In this document: piece by piece, positions 9,361 through 23,000 of the stretch | How positions within the stretch are numbered: position 1 is the stretch's first letter | Layout: every line of letters begins with the position of its first letter | From: Posidonia oceanica | Taxonomy: Eukaryota; Streptophyta; Magnoliopsida; Alismatales; Posidoniaceae | NCBI GenBank assembly: GCA_037176725.1 | Contig: JAZBRS010000029.1 | Location: forward strand, 47,998,001 to 48,062,000 | DNA: 64,000 bases | Direction: 5' to 3' | The notes under the pieces: generated by a model | The model's database searches: none | Told to the model about the DNA's origin: nothing | Seen by the model: the letters and a program-made list of their open reading frames with translations, nothing else | Program-made: the position numbers and the translations under genes

Positions 9361-12300
9361 GCCTTTTCGTGCCTTTTCGAAGTCACGTCTGTTTGTTTGC
9401 TCGCATCCTTAATTTGAGGTCGAGTGCCTTTTCGTAGTCACGTTTGTTTGTTTGCTCGCTTCTTTAATTTGAGGACGAGCGCCTTTGCGTGCCTTTTCGA
9501 AGTAACGTCTGTTTGTTTGCTCGCTTCCTTTATTTGAGGTCGAGCGCCTTTGCGTGCCTTTCCGAAGCCACGTCTGTTTCTTCGCTCACTTCCTTAATAT
9601 GAGGACAAGCGCCTTTGTGTGCCTTTTCAATGTCAAGTCCGTTTGTTTGCTCGCTTCCTTAATTTGACGACGAGTGACTTTGCGTCCCTTTTCGATGTCT
9701 CGTCAGTTTGTTTGCTCACTTCCTTAATTTGAGGACGAGGGCCTTTGCGTGCCTTTTCGAAGCCTTGTCTGTTAGTTTGTTGGGTTTCATAATTTAAAGA
9801 CGAGCGCCTTTGCGTACATTTTCGAAGTCACGTCTGTATGTTTGCCCGCTTCATAATTTGAGGACGAGAGCCTTTGCATGCCTTTTCGAAGTCACGTCTC
9901 TTTATTTGCTCGCTTCTTTAATTTGAGGACGAGCGCCTTTGCATACCTTTTCGAAGTCACGTCTGTTTGTTTGCTCGCTTCTTAATTTGAGGACGAGAGC
10001 ATTAGCATGCCTTTTCGAAGTCACGTCTGTTTATTTGCTCGCTTCTTTAAGTTGAGGACGAGCGCCTTTGCTTGCCTTTTCGAAGTCACGTCTGTTTGTT
10101 TGCTCGCTTCCTTAATATGAGGTCGAGTGCCTTTTCGAAGTCACGTTTGTTTGTTTGCTCGCTTCTTTAAATTGAGGACGAGCGCCTTTGCATGCCTTTT
10201 CGAAGTCACGTCTGTTTATTTGCTCGCTTCCTTTATTTGAGGTCGAGCGCCTTTGCGTGCCTTTCCGAAGCCACGTCTGTTTCTTTGCTCACTTCCTTAA
10301 TTTGAGGACAAGCGCCATTGTGTGCCTTTCAGAAGTCATGTCTGTTTGTTTGCTCGCTTCCTTAATTTGACGACGAGTGCCTTTGCGTGCCTTTTCGATG
10401 TCTCGTCTGTTAGTTTGCTCGCTTCCTTAAATTGTGGACGAGCACCATTGCGTGCCTTTTCGAAGTCTCGTCTGTTTGTTTGCACACTTCCTTAATTTGT
10501 GGACGAGCGCCTTTGCGTGCCTTTTCGAAGCCTTCACTGTTTGTTTGCTCGCTTCTTTAATTTGAGGACGAGCGCCTTTGCGTGCCATTTCGAAGTCACG
10601 TCTATTTGTTTGCTTGCTTCCTTAATTTGAGGACGAGAGCCTTTGCGTGCCTTTCGGAAGTCACGTCTGTTTGTTTGCAAACTTCTTAAATTGAGGACGA
10701 GAGCCTTTGCGTGCCTTTTCGAAGTCACGTCTGTTTATTTGCTCACTTCGTTAATTTGGGGACGAGCGCCTTTGCGTGCCTTTTCGAAGTCACGTCTGTT
10801 TGTTTGCTCGCTTCCTTAATTTTAGGTCGAGTGCCTTTTCGAAGTCACGTCTGTTTATTTGCTCACTTCTTTAATTTAAGGACGAGCGCCTTTGCGTGCC
10901 TTTTCGAAGTCACGTCTGTTTGTTTGCTCGCTTCCTTAATTTGAGGACGAGCGCCTTTGCGTGCCTTTTCGAAATCACGTTTGTTTGTTTGCTCGCTTCC
11001 TTAATTTGAGGTCGATTGCCTTTTCGAATTCACGTTTGTTTGTTTGCTCGCTTCTTTAATTTGAGGACGAGCGCCTTTGCGTGCCTTTTCGAAGTCACGT
11101 CTGTTTGTTTGCTCGCTTCCGTTATTTGAGGTCGAGCGCCTTTGCGTGTCTTTCCGAAGCCACGTCTGTTTCTTCGCTCACTTCCTTAATATGAGGACAA
11201 GCGCCTTTGTATGCCTTTTCGAAGTCATGTTTGTTTGTTTGCTCGCTTCCTTAATTAGACGATGAGTGCCTTTGCGTGCCTTTTCGATGTCTCGTCTGTT
11301 TGTATGCTCACTTCCTTAATTTGAGGACGAGCGCCTATGCGTGCCTTTTCAAAGTCACGTCTGTTTGTTTGCTCGCTTCCTTAATTTGTGGACGAGCGCC
11401 TTTGCGTGACATTTCGAAGTCACGTCTATTTGTTTGCTCACTTCCTTAATTTGAGGACGAGTGCCTTTGCATGCCTTTTCGATGCCGCGTCTGTTTGCTT
11501 GCTCACTTCCTTAATTTGAGGATGAGCGCCATTGCGTGACATTTCGAAGTCACGTCTGTTTGTTTGCTCGCTTCCTTAATTTGAGGACGAGCGCCTTTGC
11601 GTGCCTTTTCGAAGTCACGCCTGTTTGTAAGCTCGCTTACTTAATTCGAGGTCGAGTGCCTTTTCGAACTCACGTCTGTTTGTTTGCTCGCTTCTTTAAT
11701 TAGAGGACGAGCGCCTTTGCGTGCCTTTCAGAAGTCACGTCTGTTTGTTTGTTCACTTCCCATATTTGAGGACGAGCGCCTTTGCGTGCCTTTTCGTAGT
11801 CACGTCTGTTTGTTTGCTCACTTCCTTAATTTGAGGTCGTGTGCCTTTGAGTGCCTTTCCGAAGCCATGTCTGTATGTTTGCTGGCTTCCATAATTTGAG
11901 GATGAGCGCCTTTGCGTGCCTTTTCGAAGTCATGTCTGTTTGTTTGCTCGCTTCCTTAATTTGAGGACGAGCGCCTTTGCATGCCTTTTCGAAGTCACGT
12001 CTGTTTGTTTGCTCGCTTCTTTAATTTAGGTCGAGTGCCTTTTCGAAGTCACGTTTGTTTGTTTGTTCGCTTCTATAATTTGAGGACGAGCGCCTTTGCG
12101 TGCCTTTTCGAAGTCACGTCTGTTTGTTAGCGCGCTTCCTTTATTTGTGGTCGAGCGCCTTTGCGTGCCTTTCCGAAGCCACGTCTGTTTCTTCGCTCAC
12201 TTCCTTAATTTGAGGACAAGCGCCTTTGTGTGCCTTTTAGAAGTCATGTCTGTTTGTTTGCTCGCTTCCTTAAATTGACGACGAGTGCCTTTGCGTGCCT

Positions 12301-15300
12301 TTTCGATGTCTCGTCAGTTTGTTAGCTCACTTCCTTAATTTGAGGACGAGCACCTTTGCGTGCCTTTTCGAAGTCTCGTCTGTTTGTTTGCTCACTACCT
12401 TAATTTGAGGACGAGCGCCTTTGCGTGCCGTTTCGAAGCCAAGTCTATTTGTTTGATCGCTTCCTTAATTTGAGGACGAGCGCCTTTGCGTGCCGTTTCG
12501 AAGTCACGTCTATTTGTTTGCTTGCTTCCTTAATTTGAGGACGAGCGCCTTTGCGTGCCTTTTTGAACTCACGTCTGTTTGTTTGCTGGCTTCCTTAATT
12601 TGAGGACGAGCGCCTTTACATGCCTTTTTGAAGTCACGTCTGTTTGTTTGCTCGCTTCCTTAATTCGAGGTCGAGTGCCTTTTCGAAGTCACGTCTGTTT
12701 GTTTGCTCGCTTCTTTAATTAGAGGACGAGCGCCTTTGCGTGCCTTTTTGAAGTCACGTCTGTTTGTTTGCTCACTTCCTTTATTTGAGAACAAGCGCCT
12801 TTGCGTGCTATTTCGAAGTCACGTCTGTTTGTTTGCTCACTTCCTTAATTTGTGGTCGAGTGCCTTTGCGTGCCTTTCCGAAACCATGTCTGTTAGTTTG
12901 CTGGCTTCCTCAATTTGAGGACGAGCGCCTTTGCGTGCCTTTTCGAAGTCGTGTCTGTTTGTTTGCTCGCTTCCTTAATTTGAGAACGAGCGCCTTTGCA
13001 TGCCTTTTCGAAGTCACGTCTGTTTGTTTGCTCGCTTCCTTAATTTGAGGTCGAGTGCCTTTTCGAAGTAACGTTTGTTTGTTTGCTCGCTTCTATAATT
13101 TGAGGACGAGCGCCTTTGCGTGCCTTTTCGAAGCCACGTCTGTTTGTTTGCTCGCTTCCTTTCTTTGAGGTCGAGCGCCTTTGCGTGCCTTTCCGAAGCC
13201 ACGTCTGTTTCTTCGCTCACTTCCTTAATTTGAGGACAAGTGCCTTTGTGTGCCTTTTAGATGTCATGTCAGTTTGTTTGCTCGCATCCTTAATTTGACG
13301 ACGAGTGCCTTTGCGTGCCTTTTCGATGTCTCATCTGTTTGTTTGATCACTTCCTTAATTTTGGACGGGCACCTTTGCGTGCCTTTTCGAAGTCTCGTCT
13401 GTTTGTTTGCTCACTTCCTTAATTTGTGGACGAGCGCCTTTGCGTGCCTTTTCGAAGCCATGTCTGTTTGTTTGCTCGCTTCCTTAATTTGAGGACGAGC
13501 GCCTTTGCGTGCCTTTTCGAAGTCACGTCTATTTGTTTGCTCGCTTCCTAAATTTGAGGACGAGCGCCGTTGCGTGCCTTTTTGAAGTCACGTCTGTTTG
13601 TTTGCTCGCTTCCTTAATTTGAGGACGAGCGCCTTTGCGTGCCTTTTCGAAGTCACGTCTGTTTGTTTGCTCGCTTCCATAATTCGAGGTCGTGTGCCTT
13701 TTCGAAGTCACGTCAGTTTGTTTGCTCGCTTCTTTAATTAGAGGACGAGCGCCAATGCATGCCTTTTTGAAGTCACGTATGTTTGTTTGCCCACTTCCTT
13801 TATTTGAGGACAAGTGCCTTTTCGAAGTCACGTCTGTTTGTTTGCTCGCTTCATTATTTTGAGGACGAGCACCTTTACGTGCCTTTTCGAAGTCACGTTA
13901 GTTAGATTGCTCGCTTCCTTAATTTGAGGACGAGCGCCTTTGCGTGCCTTTTCGAAGTCACGTCTGTTTGCTTGCTCGCTTCCTTAATTTGAGGACGAGT
14001 GCCTTTGCGTGCGTTTTCGATGTCACGTCTGTTTGTTTGCTCACTTCCTTAATTTGGGGACCAGCGCCTTTGCGTGCCTTTTCGAAGCCATGTCTGTTTG
14101 TTTGCTGGCTTCCTTAATTTAAAGACGAGCGCCTTTGCGTACCTTTTCGAAGTCACGTCTGTTTGTTTGCTCGCTTCCTTAATATGAGGTCGAGTGCCTT
14201 TTTGAAGTCACGTTTGTTTGTTTGCTCGCTTCTTTAATTTGAGGACGAGCGCCTTTGCGTGCCTTTTCGACGTCACGTCTGTTTGTTTGCTCGCTTCCTT
14301 TAATTGAGGTCGAGTGCCTTTGCGAGCCTTTCCGAAGCCACGTCTGTTTCTTCGCTCACTTCCTTAATTTGAGGACAAGCGCCTTTGTGTGCCTTTTAGA
14401 AGACATGCCTGTTTTTTTGCTCGCTCCCTTAATTTGACGACGAGTGCCTTTGCGTGCCTTTTCGATGTCTCGTCTGTTTGTTTGCTCACTTCCTTAATTT
14501 GAGGACGAGCACCTTTGCGTGCCTTTTCGAAGTCTCGTCTGTTTGTATGCTCACTTCCTTAATTTGAGGACAAGCTCCTTTGCGTGCCTTTTCGAAGCCT
14601 TCTCTGTTTGTTTGCTCGCTTCCTTAATTTGAGGACGAGCGCCTTTGCGTGCCTTTTCGAAGTCACGTCTATTTGTTTGCTTGCTTCCTTAATTCGAGGA
14701 CGATAGCCTTTGCGTGCCTTTTCGAAGTCACGTCTGTTTGTTTCCAGGTTTTTAAATTGAGGACGAGAGCCCTTGCGTGCCTTATCGAAGTCACGTCTGT
14801 TTATTTGCTCGCTTCCATAATTTGGGGACGAGCGCCTTTGCGTGCCTTTTCAAAGTCACGTCTGTTTGTTTGCTCGCTTCCTTAATTTGAGGTCGAGTGC
14901 CTTTTCGAAGTCACGTCTGTTTGTTTGATCGCTTCTTTAATTTGAGGACGAGCACCTTTACGTGCCTTTTCGAAGCCATGTCTGTTTGTTTGCTCGCTTC
15001 CATAATTTAAGGACGAGCGCCTTTGCGTGCCTTTTCGAAGTCACGTCTATTTGTTTGCTTGCTTCCTTAATTTGAGGACGAGCGCCTTGCGTGCCTTTTC
15101 GAAGTCACGTCTGTTTGTTTGCTCGCTTCCTTAATTTGAGGACGAGCGCCTTTGTGTGCCTTTTCGAAGTCACGTCTGTTTGTTTGCTCGCTTCATTTAT
15201 TTGAGCTCGAGTGCCTTTGCATGCCTTTTCGATGTCACGTCAGTTTGTTTGCTCACTTCCTTAATTTGAGGACCTGCGCCTTTGCGTGCCTTTTCGAAGC

Positions 15301-18300
15301 AATGTCTGTTTGTTTGCTGGCTTCCTTAATTTAAAGACGAGCGCCTTTGCGTACCTTTTCGAAGTCACGTCTGTTTGTTTGCTCGCTTCTTAATTTCAGG
15401 ACGAGAGCCTTTGCATGCCTTTTCGAAGTCACGTCTGTTTATTTGCTCGCTTCTTTAATTTGAGGGCGAGCGCCCTTGCGTGCCTTTTCGAAGTCACGTC
15501 TGTTTGTTTGCTCGCTTCCTTAATTTGAGGACGAGCGCCTTTGCGTGCCTTTTCGAAGTCATGTCTGTTTGTTTGCTCGCTTCCTTAATTTGAGGTCGAG
15601 TGCCTTTTCGAAGTCACGTTTGTTTGTTTCCTCGCTTCTTCAATTTGAGGACGAGCGCCTTTGCGTGCCTTTTCGAAGTAAAGTCTGTTTGTTAGCTCGC
15701 TTCCTTTATTTGAGGTCGAGCGCCTTTGCGTGCCATTCCGAAGCCACGTCAGTTTCTTCGCTCACTTCCTTAATATGAGGACAAGCGCCTTTGTGTGCCT
15801 TTTCGATGTCATGTCTGTTTGTTTGCTCGCTTCCTTAATTTGACGACGAGTGACTTTGCGTCCCTTTTCGATGTCTTGTCTGTTTGTTTGCTCACTTCCA
15901 TAATTTGAGGATGAGCGCCATTGCATGCCTTTTCGAAGCCATGTCTGTATGTTTGCTGGGTTTCATAATTTATAGACGAGCACCTTTGCGTACATTTTCG
16001 ATGTCACGTCTGTTAGTTTGCCCGCTTCATAATTTGAGGACGAGAGCCTTTGCATGCCTTTTCGAAGTCACGTCTCCTTATTTGCTCGCTTCTTTAATTT
16101 GAGGACGAGCGCCTTTGCACACCTTTTCGAAGTCACGTCTGTTTGTTTGCTCGCTTCTTAATTTGAGGACGAGAGCCTTTGCATGCCTTTTTGTAGTCTC
16201 GTCTGTTTATTTGCTCGCTTCTTTAATTTGAGGACGAGCGCCTTTGCTTGCCTTTTCGAAGTCACGTCTGTTTGTTTGCTCGCTTCCTTAATTTGAGGAC
16301 AAGCGCCTTTGCGTGCCTTTTCGAAATCACGTCTGTTTGTTTGCTCGCTTCCTTAATATGAGGTCGAGTGCCTTTTCGAAGTCACGTTTGTTTGTTTGCT
16401 CGCTTCTTTAATTTGAGGACGAGCGCCTTTGCGTGCCTTTTCGAAGTTACGTCTGTTTGTTTGCTCGCTTCCTTTTTTTGAGGTCGAGCGCCTTTGCGTG
16501 CCTTTCGGAAGCCACGTCTGTTTCTTCGCTCACTTCCTTAATTTGAGGACAAGCGCCTTTGTGTGCCGTTTAGAAGTCATGTCTGTTTGTTTGCTCGCTT
16601 CCTTAACTTGACGACGAGTGCCTTTGCCTGCCTTTTCGATGTCTCGTCTGTTTGTTTGCTCACTTCCTTAAATTGAGGACGAGCACCTTTACGTGCCTTT
16701 TCGAAGTCTCGTCTGTTTGTTTGCTCACATCCTTAATTTGAGGACGAGCGCCTTGGCGTGCCATTTCGAAGCCTTGTCTGTTTGTTTGCTGGGTTTCATA
16801 ATTTAAAGACGAGCGCCTTTGCGTACCTTTTCGAAGTCACGTCTGTTTGTTTGCCCTCTTCTTAATTTGAGGACGAGAGTCTTTGCATGCCTTTTCGAAG
16901 TCACGTCTCCTTATTTGCTCGCTTCTTTAATTTGAGGACGAGCGCCTTCGCGTACCTTTTCGAAGTCACGTCTGTTCGTTTGCTCGCTTCTTAATTTGTG
17001 GACGAGAGCCTTTGCGTGCCTTTCCGAAGTCACGTCTGTTTATTAGCTCGCTTCTTTAATTTGAGGACGAGCGCCTTTGCTTGCCTTTTCGATGTCACGT
17101 CTGTTTGTTTGCTCGCTTCCTTAATTTGAAGACGAGCGCCTTTGCGTGCCTTTTCGAAGTCACGTCTGTTTGTTTGCTCGCTTCCTTAATATGAGGTCGA
17201 GAGCCTTTTCGAAGTCACGTTTGTTTGTTTGCTCGCTTCTTTAATTTGAGGACGAGCGCCTTTGCGTGCCTTTTCGAAGTCACGTCTGTTTGTTTGCTCG
17301 CTTCCTTTATTTGAGGTCGAGCGCCTTTGCGTGCCTTTCCGAAGCCACGTCTGTTTCTTCGCTCACTTCCTTAATTTGAGGACAAGTGCCATTGTGTGCC
17401 TTTCAGAAGTAATGTCTGTTTGTTTGCTCGCTTCCTTAATTTGACGACGAGTGCCTTTGCGTGCCTTTTCGATGTCTCGTCTGTTTGTTTGCTCACTTCC
17501 TTAAATTGTGGACGAGCACCTTTGCGTGCCTTTTCGAAGACTCGTCTGTTTGTTTGCACACTTCCTTAATTTGTGGACGAGCGCCGTTGCGTGCCTTTTC
17601 GACGCCTTCTCTGTTTGTTTGCTCGCTTCTTTAATTTGAGGACAAGCGCCTTTGCGTGCCTTTTCGAAGTCACGTCTATTTGTTTGCTTGCTTCCTTAAT
17701 TTGAGGACGAGAGCCTTTGCGTGCCTTTTCGAAGTCACGTCTGTTTGTTTGCAAACTTCTTAAATTGAGGACGAGAGCCTTTGCGTGCCTTTTCGAAGTC
17801 ACGTCTGTTTATTTGTTCGCTTCCTTAATTTGGGGACGAGCGCCTTTGCGTGCCTTTTCAAAGTCACGTCTGTTTGTTTGCTCGCTTCCTTAATTTGAGG
17901 TCGAGTGCCTTTTCGAAGTCACGTCTGTTTATTTGCTCGCTTCTTTAATTTGAGGACGAGCGCCTTTGCGTGCCTTTTCGAAGTCACGTCTGTTTGTTTG
18001 CTCGCTTCCTTAATTTGAGGACGAGCGCCTTTGCGTGCCTTTTCGAAATCACGTCTGTTTGTTTGCTCGCTTACTTAATTTGTGGTCGATTGCCATTTCG
18101 AAGTCACGTTTGTTTGTTTGCTCGCTTCTTTAATTTGAGGACGAGCGCCTTCACGTGCCTTTTCGAAGTCACGTCTGTTTGTTTGCTCGCTTCCTTTATT
18201 TGAGGTCGAGCGCCTTTGCGTGTCTTTCCGAAGCCACGTCTGTTTCTTCGCTCACTTTTTTAGTATGAGGACAAGCGCCTTTGTTTGCCTCTTCGAAGTT

Positions 18301-20073
18301 ATGGCTGTTTGTTTGCTCGCTTCCTTAATTTGACGATGAGTGCCTTTGCGTGCCTTTTCGATGTCTCGTCTGTTTGTATGCTCACTTCCTTAATTTGAGG
18401 ACGAGCGCCTTTGCGTGCCTTTTCAAAGTCACGTCTGTTTGTTTGCTCGCTTCCTTAATTTGAGGACGAGCGCCTTTGCGTGACATTTCGAAGTCACGTC
18501 TGTTTGTTTGCTCACTTCCTTAATTTGAGGACGAGTGCCTTTGCATGCCTTTTCGATGCCGCGTCTGTTTGTTTGCTCACTTCCTTAATTTGATGACGAG
18601 CGCCTTTGTGTGCTTCATCGAGGTCACGTCTGTTTGTTAGCACACTTCCTTAATTTGAGGACGAGCGCCTTTACGTGCCTTTTCGAAGTCTCGTCTGTTT
18701 GTTTGCTCACTTCCATAATTTGAGGACGAGCGCCTTTGCGTGCCTTTTCGAAGCCGTGTCTGTTTGTTTGCTCGCTTCCTTAATTTGAGGACGAGCGCCA
18801 TTGCGTGCCTTTTCAAAGTCACGTCTATTTGTTTGCTTGCTTCCTTAATTTGAGGACAAGCGCCTTTGCTTGCCTTTTCGAAGTCACGTCCGTTTGTTTG
18901 CTAGCTTCTTAAATTGAGGACAAGAGCCAATGCTTGCCTTTTCGAAGTCACGTCTGTTTATTTGCTCGCTTCCTTAATTTGGGGACGAGTGACTTTGAGT
19001 GCCTTTTTGGAGTCACGTCTGTTTGTTTGCCCGCGTCCTTAATTTGAGGACGAGCGCCTTTGCGTGCCTTTTCGAAGTCAAGCCTGTTTGTATGCTCGCT
19101 ACCTTAATTCGAGGTCGAGTGCCTTTTCGAAGTCACGTCTGTTTGTTTGCTCACTTCTTTAATTAGAGGATGAGCGCCATTGCGTGCCTTTTTGAAGTCA
19201 TGTCTGTTTGTTTGCTTGCTTCTTAATTTGAGGACGAGAGACTTTGCATGCCTTTTCGAAGTCACGTCGGTTTATTTGCTCGCTTCCAAAATTTGGGGAC
19301 GATCTCCTCTGCGTGCCTTTTTGAAGTCACGTCTGTTTAATTGCTCGCTTCCTTAATTTGAGGACGAGCGCCTTGGCGTGCCTTTTCGAAGTCACGTCTG
19401 TTTGTTTGCTCGCTTCCTTAATTTGAGGTCGAGTGCCTTTTCGAAGTCACGTTAGTTTGTTTGCTCGCTTCTATAATTTGAGGACGAGCGCCTTTGCGTG
19501 CCTTTTCGAAGTCACGTCTGTTTGTTTGCTCGCTTCCTTTATTTGAGGTCGAGCGCCATTGCGTGCCTTTCCGAAGCCACGTCTGTTTCTTCGCTCACAT
19601 CCTTAATTTGAGGACAAGCGCCTTTGTGTGCCTTTTAGAAGTCATGTCTGTTTGTTTGCTCGCTTCCTTAATTTGACGACGAGTGCCTTTGCCTGCCTTT
19701 TCGAAGTCTCGTCTGTTTGTTTGCTCACTTCCTTAATTTGAGGACGAGCACCTTTGTGTGCCTTTTCGAAGTCTAGTCTGTTTGTTTGCTCACTTCCTTA
19801 ATTTGAGGACAAGCACCATTGCGTGCCTTTTCGAAGCCATGTCTGTTTGTTTGCTGGCTTCCTTAATTTAAAGACGAGCGCCATTGCGTACCTTTTCGAA
19901 GTCACGTCTATTTGTTTGCTCGCTTCTTAATTTGAGGAGGAGAGCCTTTGCATGCCTTTTCGAAGTCACGTCTGTTTATTTGCTCGCTTCTTTAATTTGA
20001 GGGCGAGCGCCTTTGCGTGCCTTTTCGAAGTCACGTCTGTTTGTTTGCTCGCTTCCTTTATTTGAGGACGAGC
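9361..20073. repeat. Higher-order composite Y, copy 1 (P-T-Q-R-S)
   Basis: This composite begins with the same P module as X but then holds module T (about 10.97-13.1 kb), which X lacks. It contains one R rather than two. T is recognisable by CACTACCTTAATTTG followed by GCCGTTTCGAAGCCAAG near 12,390. Q includes the marker TTTCCAGG at 14741 and S has TTCATCGAGG at 18614. The composite aligns with 29257-40219 at offsets 19,896, 19,831, 19,766 and then 20,146. The last change is a 380-bp gain in the second copy. Confidence 0.85.
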
Positions 20074-23000
20074 GCCTTTTCGTGCCTTTTCGAAGTCACG
20101 TCTGTTTGTTTGCTCGCTTCCTTAATTTGAGGTCGAGTGCCTTTTCGTAGTCACGTTTGTTTGTTTGCTCGCTTCTTTAATTTGAGGACGAGCGCCTTTG
20201 CGTGCCTTTTCGAAGTAACGTCTGTTTGTTTGCTCGCTTCCTTTATTTGAGGTCGAGCGCCTTTGCGTGCCTGTCCGAAGCCACGTCTGTTTCTTCGCTC
20301 ACTTCCTTAATATGAGGACAAGCGCCTTTGTGTGCCTTTTCGATGTCAAGTCCGTTTGTTTGCTCGCTTCCTTAATTTGACGACGAGTGACTTTGCGTCC
20401 CTTTTCGATGTCTCGTCAGTTTGTTTGCTCACTTCCTTAATTTGAGGACGAGGGCCTTTGCGTGCCTTTTCGAAGCCTTGTCTGTTTGTTTGCTGGGTTT
20501 CATAATTTAAAGACGAGCGCCATTGCGTACATTTTCGAAGTCACGTCTGTTTGTTTGCCCGCTTCATAATTTGAGGACGAGAGCCTTTGCATGCCTTTTC
20601 GAAGTCACGTCTCTTTATTTGCTCGCTTCTTTAATTTGAGGACGAGCGCCTTTGCATACCTTTTCGAAGTCACGTCTGTTTGTTTGCTCGCTTCTTAATT
20701 TGAGGACGAGAGCATTTGCATGCCTTTTCGAAGTCACGTCTGTTTATTTGCTCGCTTATTTAATTTGAGGACGAGCGCCTTTGCTTGCCTTTTCGAAGTC
20801 ACGTCTGTTTGTTTGCTCGCTTCCTTAATATGAGGTCGAGTGCCTTTTCGAAGTCACGTTTGTTTGTTTGCTCGCTTCTTTAAATTGAGGACGAGCGCCT
20901 TTGCGTGCCTTTTCAAAGTCACGTCTGTTTGTTTGCTCGCTTCCCTTATTTGAGGTCGAGCGCCATTGCGTGCCTTTCCGAAGCCACGTCTGTTTCTTCG
21001 CTCACTTCCTTAATTTGAGGACAATCGCCTTTGTGTGCCTTTCAGAAGTCATGTCTGTTTGTTTGCTCGCTTCCTTAATTTGACGACGAGTGCCTTTGCG
21101 TGCCTTTTCGATGCCTCGTCTGTTTGTTTGCTCACTTCCTTTAATTGAGGACGAGCACCTTTGCGTGCCTTTTCGAAGTCTCGTCTGTTTGTTTGCACAC
21201 TTCCTTAATTTTTGGACGAGCGCCTTTGCGTGCCTTTTCGAAGCCTTCTCTGTCTGTTTGCTCGCTTCTTTAAATTGAGGACGAGCGCCTTTGCGTGCCT
21301 TTTCGAAGTCACGTCTATTTGTTTGCTTGCTTCCTTAATTTGAGGACGAGAGCCTTTGCGTGCCTTTTCGAAGTCACGTCTGTTTGTTTGCAAACTTCTT
21401 AAATTGAGGACGAGAGCCTTTGCGTGCCTTTTCGTAGTCACGTCTGTCTATTTGCTCACTTCCTTAATTTGGGGACGAGCGCCTTTGCGTGCCTTTTCGA
21501 AGTCACGTCTGTTTGTTTGCTCGCTTCCTTAATTTGAGGTCGAGTGCCTTTTCGAAGTCACGTCTGTTTATTTGCTCGCTTCTTTAATTTAAGGACGAGC
21601 GCCTTTGCGTGCCTTTTCGAAGTCACGTCTGTTTGTTTGCTCGCTTCCTTAATTTGAGGACGAGTGCCTTTGCGTGCCTTTTCGAAATCACGTCTGTTTG
21701 TTTGCTCGCTTCCTTTATTTGAGGTCGAGCGCCTTTGCGTGCCTTTCCGAAGCCACGTCTGTCTCCTCACTCACTTCCTTAATTTGAGGACAAGCGCCTT
21801 TGTGTGCCTTTTAGAAGTCATGTCAGTTTGTTTGCTCGCTTCCTTAATTTGACGACGAGTGCCTTTGCGTGCCTTTTCGATGTCTCATCTATTTGTTTGA
21901 TCACTTCCTTAATTTGTGGACGGGCACCTTTGCTTGCCTTTTCGAAGTCTCCTCTGTTTGTTTGCTCACTTCCTTAATTTGTGGACGAGCGCCTTTGCGT
22001 GCCTTTTCGAAGCCATGTCTGTTTGTTTGCTCGCTTCCTTAATTTGAGGACGAGTGCCTTTGCGTGCCTTTTCGAAGTCACGTCTATTTGTTTGCTTGCT
22101 TCCTAAATTTGAGGACGAGCGCCTTTGCGTGCCTTTTTGAAGTCACGTCTGTTTGTTTGCTTGCTTCCTTAATTTGAGGACGAGCGCCTTTGCGTGCCTT
22201 TTCGAAGTCACGTCTGTTTGTTTGCTCGCTTCCATAATTCGAAGTCGTGTGCCTTTTCGAAGTCACGTCAGTTTGTTTGCTCGCTTCTTTAATTAAAGGA
22301 CGAGCGCCAATGCATGCCTTTTTGAAGTCACGTATGTTTGTTTGCTCACTTCCTTTATTTGAGGACGAGTGCCTTTTGGAAGTCACGTTTGTTTGTTTGC
22401 TCACTTCTTTAATTTGAGGACGAGCACCTTTACGTGCCTTTTCGAAGTCACGTTAGTTAGTTTGCTCGCTTCCTTAATTTGAGGACGAGCGCCTTTGCGT
22501 GCCTTTTCGAAGTCACGTCTGTTTGCTTGCTCGCTTCCTTAATTTGAGGACGAGTGCCTTTGCGTGCCTTTTCGATGTCACGTCTGTTTGTTTGCTCACT
22601 TCCTTAATTTGGGGACCAGCGCCTTTGCGTGCCTTTTCGTAGCCATGTCTGTTTGTTTGCTGGCTTCCTTAATTTAAAGACGAGCGCCTTTGCGTACCAT
22701 TTCGAAGTCACGTCTGTTTGTTTGCTCGCTTCCTTAATATGAGGTCGAGTGCCTTTTTGAAGTCACGTTTGTTTGTTTGCTCGCTTCTTTAATTTGTGGA
22801 CGAGCGCCATTGCGTGCCTTTTCGACGTCACGTCTGTTTGTTTGCTCGCTTCCTTTAATTGAGGTCGAGTGCCTTTGCGAGCCTTTCCGAAGCCACGTCT
22901 GTTTCTTCGCTCACTTCCTTAATTTGAGGACAAGCGCCTTTGTGTGCCTTTTAGAAGACATGCCTGTTTTTTTGCTCGCTCCCTTAATTTGACGACGAGT

